In this document: piece after piece, positions 56,997 to 64,000 of the stretch
Position numbering within the stretch: the first letter of the stretch is position 1
Layout: each line of letters opens with the position of its first letter
Source: Lancefieldella rimae ATCC 49626
GTDB taxonomy: Bacteria; Actinomycetota; Coriobacteriia; Coriobacteriales; Atopobiaceae
Direction of reading: 5' to 3'
DNA: 64,000 nucleotides
NCBI RefSeq assembly: GCF_000174015.1
Contig: NZ_ACFE01000004.1
Coordinates: forward strand, 124,001 to 188,000
Translations under genes and position numbers: made by a program
The notes under the pieces: model-generated
The model's database searches: none
The model's input: the letters and a program-made list of their open reading frames with translations, nothing else
Told to the model about the DNA's origin: nothing

Positions 56997-59900
56997 CTAT
57001 TTACGTCTCCGAAGCGTACGACCAACGGCCTTGAGGGCTTCTCGCCGCGCACTTCCATACGGAGCAAGCGGATCGATAATCTTTCTCAGCGGGCTTGAGT
57101 CGGAAAGTGCACGCTCGTGAAAGACTTCCGTGACATCCGCATCCTTGCGTGCACCTGGTGTCATATCTTGAACGATAGCCTCATAGAAGGGCGTATCCCG
57201 AGCGTACTGCCAAAAATACTGTGCCATATCGCAACTTGCATTCTGCCATGGCTTAATTGCGCCCGCAAAGTGTACGACATATGGATTGTTTCTCCCCGCA
57301 AGATACGCGTCATATACCGCAGCCGGAGCCTGTGGATAAAGTTCGTCCGCCCGGCCAAAGATATTATGGGTTACGTTCCATGCGGCGGGCAAATACGTTA
57401 CCCGTCCCTGGCACTCCTGATTGAGAATGTCCTGGTCGTTATAGATATAGACGGGATTTGTGGCAATTTGCAGCCACTCCACGATACTATGAAGGCGCCG
57501 CAACTCCCGCGTATTGAACACCATAACGCCAGCTTGGAAATATGCATACGGGTCGTCCATATTCAAAATTTCAAGACTATAGCGCATACGATCGCCACCG
57601 CGTACGTTCAAATTGGCCAGGTAATCAATGTCGCGTGTCGCGGCAACAAGAGTATTGCCCAAATCTACGTCAAAAAGTTCCGCCACATTCCCGTTTACCA
57701 CAAGATCGGAGTCAAGGTAGACAACCTTGTCATACGCCGACAAGATATCTTGCGCCAAAAAGCGAAAATATGTCTCAACGCTAATATGGGCGTTATTGGT
57801 ATCAAGCTTATAGTCTCGGACCATGCGGCTTACGTTATAGAAGGTCACCTGGGCATTTTTGTACCGAGAGAAGTACCTCATCAGTATACTTTGTTTATTG
57901 TGACCAATATCGGTATTCAAGACCACTACATCATAAAAGCGAGTCGGATCCGCATTTTTCAGCATCGAATCAATCGCAACGCTCAAAATGGGGGCATAGT
58001 TATTGTCCGCTGCAAAAACGACGGGAACCACGCGCTTTCGAGAAACCCCTATCTGCTTCTCATAATAAGGCTTAAATTTCTGAATTCTCTCCGGATTGGT
58101 AAAGTGTATACACTGCAGCTCTTTGACTTTCCAATCTTTGCCCTCCGTACGAAGCATGTGCAGACGCCAAATATTAAAGAGTCGCTCCGTCAAATGACCC
58201 GGAGTGCGCAGAGCTTCCTTACTATACTGCGTCATATCATGGCGAGAACACCACTCGTCAATAAGAGGAAACACCCATGATGCATACGCATCAAAAATAG
58301 GCTTACGCATGATATACATGTTGCAGAAGCACTGCTCATGGCCATGCAAAAACGTATGTACATCCTCAGCATATTCGGGGTGCTTCTCAACAACAAGGGA
58401 AGCAATCGTATCGATATCACGCGGATGCAGCAGAGGTGCCGCATGATATTGCTCAAGAGGCGTATCGGCATCCCCCGGAAACTTACGAATGTCCTTTACT
58501 CCCGTGGTAATAAGATCATAGCCCTCGATACACTTTCGGATGGATTCATCGTCAAGACCGTATTTTTTAATCGTATCTTTATCGATAAACGTATCCATAA
58601 CTTCACCAAACGGGTTTTCCTTATACACAGTATCAGTGAAGTTAAAGTAGCGACGATAGTGCGCAAAGCCCACATACTCCGCGTCATGTATATTCTTCCA
58701 AGCCCAATATTGCGTGGTCATCTCACAATACATGGGATTTTTCTCGGAAATATTGTCTCCCATATCATCGTGAAGCATATCAGCAAAACGCGTATGCTCG
58801 TGTTTTTGTCCGGGACCCACTTGTATCGGCTGAAGTGAAAGCGCATCGGGCACGTCAACGTCCTTATGCGATGTCACCAAAATACGAATCGGCTGACGCT
58901 TATAGCGTTCCTCCATTGCTCTTCTCGCCAGATACTGCATGTGCTCATCGGCCACGTCTTTCATATGAGCAGCGCGCGCCATTGCAACGCCGTCTTCCGA
59001 GCCCATTTCTGCGGTAAATGCATGCGCATACGCGTAAAACCGATGCGCGTCCGAGTCCTGCGGCAGCTCTTTTTCTGAAGCAATGGCTTCATATGCGATG
59101 TCTCGCACAAATCGGTAGAGCTCACGGGCAACCACTGCATCATTGAAGACAGCCGCAAATGGTTTGAGCGCTTCTTCTTGCTCTGCGGGGTCAACGCGGA
59201 CAAGCCAATCGTTGGCGAGAAGCTCAAGAAGCTTGTGGACCATTCCGCAGTACGCAGACTGAAGCTCAGCCGTTGCGCCCTGCTCTTGAACAAACTCTTC
59301 GGTTTTCTGAATACAGGCAGCAAACTGCTTACAAAACCTTCCGAACGTATCCATTGAAATCTTGGAGGTACCGGTCACGCCAATGCCGTAGTGATAGATA
59401 TATCCTCGGCATGCCTCAAAGCCATCGGCTGTTTCGGAAAGAGTTGCAAGTACAAAAACCTCATACGCATCTTCCGCACGCTCAAGCACCTCATCGGTCA
59501 TCCGTTCGAAAGCAGCCTTAAAAAGCGACGCCCGATACAAACGCTGCGTAGCACGCCAATCAAGAGGCTGTCCGTTTGCTTCGTCATAAATCATACGAAG
59601 AATGTCGGCATCATTTAAAGGCGTGGTTGGACGGTTGATATAGGCCGCAAAACCCTCGGCCTCCTGTGGAGTTACTCCATTTTCCGGAATAACCGTAATG
59701 CCAACATGGAGCATATCAACAGGATGCTCGTCCATACGACCAACTACCTGCTGAAGAAAGTCAGGAGCAAGCTCATCGTCACCGTCGAGGCAAAACACGT
59801 ACTCGCCGCTTACAAGAGCTGCAGCGCTCCGTCTGGCAAGATGAAGGCCGCGATTCTTTTCATGGCGAACAAGACGGAAGCGTGTATCGTCTCCAATTGC

Positions 59901-60053
59901 TTCAACGAGAACCGCATGGGTGTTATCCGTTGAAGCATCATCGACCACAATGGCTTCAAAATCAGTAAACGTTTGGTGCTTTACACTTTCAATGCAGCGT
60001 CTAATGTAGGATTCAATGTTATACGCAGGGATAACCAACGAGACCTTAGGCAT
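56997..60053 (-). CDS. Three-domain glycosyltransferase (GT2-DUF4422-GT8)
   Basis: 1018 residues. Domain 1 (about 1-230) is a GT2 fold with SLVIPAYNIESYI and the D-x-D-like CLDGDDE. Domain 2 (about 390-640) is DUF4422, with ILVTSHKDVDVP, EMTTQYWAWKN and YVGFAHYRRYF. Domain 3 (about 690-1000) is a GT8 fold with VPVVFAADNNYAPIL and metal site VYLDSDLVV. Such fusions build surface polysaccharides or teichoic-type chains; the sugars cannot be told. AAGGAGC precedes the ATG. It starts the run with ligA. It is soluble and lacks a membrane segment. A promoter is likely in 60054-60187. Confidence 0.88.
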   Translation of the reverse strand: MPKVSLVIPAYNIESYIRRCIESVKHQTFTDFEAIVVDDASTDNTHAVLVEAIGDDTRFRLVRHEKNRGLHLARRSAAALVSGEYVFCLDGDDELAPDFLQQVVGRMDEHPVDMLHVGITVIPENGVTPQEAEGFAAYINRPTTPLNDADILRMIYDEANGQPLDWRATQRLYRASLFKAAFERMTDEVLERAEDAYEVFVLATLSETADGFEACRGYIYHYGIGVTGTSKISMDTFGRFCKQFAACIQKTEEFVQEQGATAELQSAYCGMVHKLLELLANDWLVRVDPAEQEEALKPFAAVFNDAVVARELYRFVRDIAYEAIASEKELPQDSDAHRFYAYAHAFTAEMGSEDGVAMARAAHMKDVADEHMQYLARRAMEERYKRQPIRILVTSHKDVDVPDALSLQPIQVGPGQKHEHTRFADMLHDDMGDNISEKNPMYCEMTTQYWAWKNIHDAEYVGFAHYRRYFNFTDTVYKENPFGEVMDTFIDKDTIKKYGLDDESIRKCIEGYDLITTGVKDIRKFPGDADTPLEQYHAAPLLHPRDIDTIASLVVEKHPEYAEDVHTFLHGHEQCFCNMYIMRKPIFDAYASWVFPLIDEWCSRHDMTQYSKEALRTPGHLTERLFNIWRLHMLRTEGKDWKVKELQCIHFTNPERIQKFKPYYEKQIGVSRKRVVPVVFAADNNYAPILSVAIDSMLKNADPTRFYDVVVLNTDIGHNKQSILMRYFSRYKNAQVTFYNVSRMVRDYKLDTNNAHISVETYFRFLAQDILSAYDKVVYLDSDLVVNGNVAELFDVDLGNTLVAATRDIDYLANLNVRGGDRMRYSLEILNMDDPYAYFQAGVMVFNTRELRRLHSIVEWLQIATNPVYIYNDQDILNQECQGRVTYLPAAWNVTHNIFGRADELYPQAPAAVYDAYLAGRNNPYVVHFAGAIKPWQNASCDMAQYFWQYARDTPFYEAIVQDMTPGARKDADVTEVFHERALSDSSPLRKIIDPLAPYGSARREALKAVGRTLRRRK

Positions 60054-60187
60054 GCAATGCTCCTTTTTGTATTAAACGTCATCTATCACATATCGACATT
60101 GACTATACCAGTGTCATTTTAACTGATTTATAAAAGGCACTTGCAGTCGTCTGTCTCAAAAAGCTCTTTGCTTCTTTTGCGACGTGG

Positions 60188-63100
60188 TTAGTCAACACTC
60201 TTCAGGCTTTCTACCATATCAATTTTTGCCAGCTTATGGCGCATTGCCACATACACAAAAAACGAAAAGAGCAGGGTAAGTCCAAACGCGTATACAAAGC
60301 TCAGTGGATGAATAACACGACCAAACATCACCGTATCAACCTCTGCAGTCTGCACAACAAAACCTTCAAGACAGCCGCCGAGTATCAGTCCAAGTGTAGA
60401 CCCACCGAGCGTCAACAGGAAAGTCTCTCGAAACACATACGCATCCACCTCTCTTCGGGTAAAGCCAAGTACCTTCAAACTGGCAATTTCGCGAATGCGC
60501 TCTTCTATATTGATGTTCGTAAGGTTATACAACACAATAAAGGCGAGAAGTGCCGCTGATATAATCAAAATCGCAACTACTTTTCCCACTACCTCAAGAG
60601 ATTCCTTATATACTTTAATGGTAGTGTTGATATCACTCACGCTTGCAACCTGGGAATTTTCAGAAAGTTCATCACCGATCTGCTGGCGGATTGCCTCGTC
60701 TTTTGGCGCAGAAAAAAGCAACGCATAGGACGCATTTTCCCGAGGCTCAAGGGACTTCTCGGCATTCTTCCCCACATACATATAATGCCATGCGTAATTC
60801 TCGGTAATACCGGTTACCGTAAGCGATTTACCCGCATCCGCAACATTACCAATACGATCTTGTTTATATACCGTAACGCGATCCCCCACATGCACGTTGA
60901 GCTTCTTGGCAATTTTCTCTGAGAGCACTACGGAATCATCGGTAAACTCAAGAGGCTTTTGCGATAACCGATCTCGCAGCACCACGGCATTCTTAAAACG
61001 ATCGGTCTCCAACGGAGACATCTCTATGACTGAGACGGCATGTTCCTTTGACAGCGTGTCAGAGGAAACCAAGATGTTCTCGCGCCAAACAAGAGTGAAA
61101 TCGTCAGATGACACCTTCTCAGATGCCGATTGCGTAGCTGCGGTAATGCGCTCTTCAACAGCGTGAACATCATCGGTTGTGGCTTCTTTTTTCATACCTA
61201 CAATATAATCATAGTGAAAAAGACCAGGCCACTGAGCATCAATAACATCATTGATGGAATTTTGCACGCCAAAGGCAACCAGCAAAAGAGCCGTACAGCC
61301 GGCAATACCGATAACCGTCATGAATAGACGACGCTTGAAGCGGAAGAGATTTCTCGCCGAGACTTTCCACGAGAAGGACAGACGTTTCCAAAGTGGGGTA
61401 ATACGCTCAAGCAATATACGCGATCCGGCCTTTGGAGTTTTTGGAAGCATGAGCGCCGAAGGTTCCTCACGAAGCGTTGAGAGCACCGCAGAGATCGTTG
61501 CAAGAAGGGTAACGCCCACTCCAAGTCCACCCGAGAGAAGCGCTATGGATACGCTTATGGGCATTGCCGACTCTGCGTGAGGAATATTGTAGATTGAAGC
61601 ATATGCGGAAATGATAATATTCGGAAGAACCTGAGAGAGCACCGCAATTCCAAGTGCCGCTCCTGTAACGGAGGCAATTGCCGCATACAGAACATATTTT
61701 GCCGCAATCGCAGCCTTTGAATACCCAAGAGCCTTATGCATACCGATAACGGTACGCTCATCTGAAACCATACGGGTCATGGTAGTAAGCGCAATCAGAG
61801 CTGCAACCAGGAAAAACATCAACGGGAACACCCGGGCAATATCGTCTATTCTGTGTGAATCTCTGTCATATGCGGCATTACCGATGTCTTTTGTTCGGTC
61901 AAGTACATACATGTCGGGCGCCGCAAGATCGTCAACCTGCTTTTGTGCCTCATTGATTTGCGCTTCGGCATCAGCAAGTTGCGCTTCAACCGCTACCTTC
62001 GAATCCTCATAGCTCTTTTGTCCCTCAGCGTAATCACGACGCGCATTATCAAGCGTTGTCTGGCCTCTCTTCAGCTGCTCAAGCGCCGAGTCAAGTTTTT
62101 GCTGTGCGACGGCAAACTGCTCATCAGAGGCTGTAAGGGCAGCCTGATAATCTCTCTCGCCCGCGGCAAGCTGCTTTTGTGCCTCATCAAGACTCTGAGC
62201 GCGAGCATCAAGTTCTTCTCGCGCTTTCGTAAGTTCAGCTTGTTCTTGATCCAACTCGGCCTTTGCCGATTCAAGCTTTGCCTGTGTAGCGAGAAGCGCA
62301 TCGATTGCATCGGTTGGGTACCCCGCTGCCTCAAGCTGTGTCTTTGCGTCTTCCAGTGTTGCTGCCGTGATACCTTGATCCGCTAAGGATGCAAGTGCCT
62401 GTGACTTCGCCGCACGAAAGGTTGCAAGTCCCGTGTCAAAATCGGCTTGTCCTTGTGCAAGCCGGGCTTTTCCTGCCGCATATTGTGCTTCTCCGGAAGC
62501 CAGAAGATCTTTTCCTTTTGAGATTTTTTCTGCCGCTGCATCAAGCTCTCCTCGCACGGCTGCAAGCTGTCTTTGAACTCGTGCTTTTTCTGATTCAAGG
62601 CGAGAAGTTCCGTCCGTATGATTTCTTCTTCCTAAAGAAAGCTCAGACTCACCGGCATCAATACGCGCTTGTGCATCTTCGAGCTGAGATCGTGCATCTC
62701 CAAGTTTCTGAGTAGCTTCAAGACGAGCTTTCTCATAGTTGGCCCGCGCTTCATCAACACTCTTTTGAGCTTTCTCGCGCAGATCAGAAACGCGAGCTTG
62801 AGCAAGAGAAGGTACTGCGTCCGTCACACGCTCTTCAACCGAAGAAACGATGTTTTTATATGCATCGGAACCTGAAATTTGAGCCGATGCGCCTCTCACT
62901 TTGAGATAGACATCGGTATACGGATCGTCTGCTGCAAAAGCGTCCGAAGACACATACGCAAATTCCTCTACCGTTCCATTTCCCAGTGACGTTGATCCAA
63001 AATTGCTACTAAAAGGAAAGTTTGGCGAGTTGACATAGCCAACAACCGTGTATGAACCTCCTTTAATGTGCAAGCCATCAGTGCTCTCAGGAATCTCAAT

Positions 63101-63604
63101 CACTGATCCGAGAGGAACATCACTATGTTTTTTTGGATCAGACGAAATAACAACCTCGTTTGCCGCCTCAGGCCAACGGCCGTCTGTTAAAACCGGCTGA
63201 TTAAAGGCACTCGCGCCTTCTTTTACATCATTTTCTGTTACGTCATTTTTTTGAGAGGCTGCCGTGGTTGTGGACGGAAGCTCCATAACACGAGTAACCA
63301 CCCTCGTTGATCCCATTGTTGCCATAACGTCAACCGAGCGCGCCGGAAGGACCTTCTCAACACCTTCAATCGCCGCAAGACGATCTATATCGGCCTGCTC
63401 AAATCCGAGCGTAGAAACCACACGAATATCGTAGAGTCCCTGCGCATCATAAAACTCATCTGCGCTAAGGCGCATATCGCGTCCGGTCATCTGGAGCCCT
63501 GCAAAAAATCCGCATCCCAAAGCAACAATGCCCATAATGGCCAAGAAACGACCAAGCGAGCCCCGAATGGCTCTCAGCGTTTCTTGTATCAGGGCGCGTG
63601 ACAT
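60188..63604 (-). CDS. Very large FtsX-type ABC permease with coiled-coil extracytoplasmic domain
   Basis: 1138 residues. The first FtsX-type helix starts near residue 20, followed by an extracytoplasmic portion of about 530 residues, of which about 270-560 is continuous heptad coiled coil (Lys/Glu/Ala/Gln). Then come three helices with SRIDDIARVFPLMFF-type FtsX (about 580-710), and a second block (about 735-1138) with helix, second extracytoplasmic domain and three more helices, ending MRHKLAKIDMVESLKSVD. This is the duplicated FtsX permease found in lactobacilli and streptococci, where it moves or senses envelope molecules. ATG 63602-63604 begins 2 nt after the ATPase stop. Confidence 0.88.
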   Translation of the reverse strand: MSRALIQETLRAIRGSLGRFLAIMGIVALGCGFFAGLQMTGRDMRLSADEFYDAQGLYDIRVVSTLGFEQADIDRLAAIEGVEKVLPARSVDVMATMGSTRVVTRVMELPSTTTAASQKNDVTENDVKEGASAFNQPVLTDGRWPEAANEVVISSDPKKHSDVPLGSVIEIPESTDGLHIKGGSYTVVGYVNSPNFPFSSNFGSTSLGNGTVEEFAYVSSDAFAADDPYTDVYLKVRGASAQISGSDAYKNIVSSVEERVTDAVPSLAQARVSDLREKAQKSVDEARANYEKARLEATQKLGDARSQLEDAQARIDAGESELSLGRRNHTDGTSRLESEKARVQRQLAAVRGELDAAAEKISKGKDLLASGEAQYAAGKARLAQGQADFDTGLATFRAAKSQALASLADQGITAATLEDAKTQLEAAGYPTDAIDALLATQAKLESAKAELDQEQAELTKAREELDARAQSLDEAQKQLAAGERDYQAALTASDEQFAVAQQKLDSALEQLKRGQTTLDNARRDYAEGQKSYEDSKVAVEAQLADAEAQINEAQKQVDDLAAPDMYVLDRTKDIGNAAYDRDSHRIDDIARVFPLMFFLVAALIALTTMTRMVSDERTVIGMHKALGYSKAAIAAKYVLYAAIASVTGAALGIAVLSQVLPNIIISAYASIYNIPHAESAMPISVSIALLSGGLGVGVTLLATISAVLSTLREEPSALMLPKTPKAGSRILLERITPLWKRLSFSWKVSARNLFRFKRRLFMTVIGIAGCTALLLVAFGVQNSINDVIDAQWPGLFHYDYIVGMKKEATTDDVHAVEERITAATQSASEKVSSDDFTLVWRENILVSSDTLSKEHAVSVIEMSPLETDRFKNAVVLRDRLSQKPLEFTDDSVVLSEKIAKKLNVHVGDRVTVYKQDRIGNVADAGKSLTVTGITENYAWHYMYVGKNAEKSLEPRENASYALLFSAPKDEAIRQQIGDELSENSQVASVSDINTTIKVYKESLEVVGKVVAILIISAALLAFIVLYNLTNINIEERIREIASLKVLGFTRREVDAYVFRETFLLTLGGSTLGLILGGCLEGFVVQTAEVDTVMFGRVIHPLSFVYAFGLTLLFSFFVYVAMRHKLAKIDMVESLKSVD

Positions 63605-63606
63605 GC

Positions 63607-64000
63607 TTACCACTCAACCGTCATTGCATCTACTGGATGTTCGTTTATTTCAACTTTTGAAGCCTTGCCTTCATGCACGTGAATAACCCGATTGGCAATT
63701 TTAGTAAACGCTAAGTTGTGAGTAACGATGGCGATCGTCTCGTGCTGTTCTTTACAGGTATTCTGCAGAAGTTTCAAAATCTGCTTGCCCGTTTGATAAT
63801 CAAGGGCTCCTGTTGGTTCGTCACATAAAAGCAGCCGAGGATTTTTTGCCAAAGCTCGAGCGATAGAAACGCGCTGTTGCTGACCGCCGGAAAGCTGAGA
63901 AGGAAAACTGTCTTTTCTTTCTGCAAGACCCACGGCCGCAAGGGCATCCATTGGATTCATGGGATTCTTACAAATTTGCGTTGCCAGCTCAACATTTTCC
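63607..64000 (-). CDS. ABC transporter ATP-binding protein (partial, N-terminus outside window)
   Basis: 131 codons of the C-terminal half of an ATPase. The signature LSGGQQQRVSIARAL, Walker B LLLCDEPTGALD and the switch His in IVTHNL are all in view; Walker A lies beyond the window edge. The subfamily is MacB/LolD, matching the FtsX permease next to it. The stop at 63607-63609 is 2 nt before the permease ATG, so they are translationally coupled and form one transporter. The frame is open to base 64000. Confidence 0.93.
   Translation of the reverse strand, partial: ENVELATQICKNPMNPMDALAAVGLAERKDSFPSQLSGGQQQRVSIARALAKNPRLLLCDEPTGALDYQTGKQILKLLQNTCKEQHETIAIVTHNLAFTKIANRVIHVHEGKASKVEINEHPVDAMTVEW

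Noticed and set aside
57117-58280. 387-residue antisense open frame within the glycosyltransferase gene
   Set aside because: It lies opposite a well-supported domain and has no ribosome site or recognisable motif; it is a frame shadow.
60054-60187. Terminator after the giant permease
   Set aside because: Only a weak A/T-rich stem is present near 60160-60180; the gap is more likely the glycosyltransferase promoter.

Overview
This window looks like a chromosomal segment from a small-genome, host-associated Actinobacterium of the class Coriobacteriia, most probably Atopobiaceae (Lancefieldella/Atopobium-like). That assignment is an inference. It rests on moderate G+C, an archaeal-type topoisomerase I, a type III glutamine synthetase, two DegV proteins, an LPXTG coiled-coil surface protein, and the tmk-holB-ricT and rsmI-metG-tatD-rsmA neighbourhoods. 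About 47 protein genes are called, with most on the minus strand, so this is probably the leading strand for one replichore. I found no rRNA, tRNA, tmRNA, CRISPR array, insertion sequence or prophage.

Layout. 1-4578: a dehydrogenase (cut by the window edge), DegV, ribosome hibernation factor Hpf, a 640-nt gene-free stretch, ComF and a drug/metabolite transporter. 4720-16445: an M16C metalloprotease, an LPXTG surface protein, a decayed FtsX permease tail next to a membrane protein, a PepV-like dipeptidase, a membrane protein of unknown function, a MATE exporter and an ABC exporter. 16846-19945: a Tat-exported NlpC/CHAP-like wall hydrolase, a nucleoid-associated protein and a glucose-type EIIA. 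20132-26027: a BceAB-like ABC transporter and a BceRS-like two-component system separated by a double-GNAT gene; the regulator is translationally coupled to tatD. 26027-35470: two housekeeping runs, tmk-holB-ricT-queD and GH5-like-rsmI-metG-rsmA-tatD. 35682-40919: a five-gene run TPR protein-STAS protein-tatA-tatC-topA. 41089-50977: an aminotransferase, NhaA, a second DegV, RNase HI, PolA and GSIII. 51002-64000: an orphan solute-binding lipoprotein, MntP, a zinc-dependent phospholipase C family protein, a nine-copy intergenic repeat array, an ArsC/Spx-like protein, LigA, a three-domain glycosyltransferase, and a giant FtsX-type permease with its ATPase.

The most unusual signal is not a gene. 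The octamer GCGAGAAG occurs about 48 times counting both strands (about 2 expected by chance), and its 7-base core CGAGAAG about 80 times. It is split evenly between strands, is used in different reading frames and also lies between genes. It behaves like a DNA-uptake or HIP1-type highly iterated word rather than a coding or oriented Chi/KOPS signal. The second is the array at 54115-54400, with nine copies of a word built on GTTTAGTGGTG in both orientations.

Functional themes are cell-envelope defence (Bce-like module, MATE, ABC exporters), Tat export with two candidate substrates in the window, nucleic-acid maintenance (polA, rnhA, ligA, topA, tmk, holB) and translation quality (hpf, metG, rsmA, rsmI). 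Starts were chosen from Shine-Dalgarno sequences and overlaps with neighbours, so several differ from the longest open frame.
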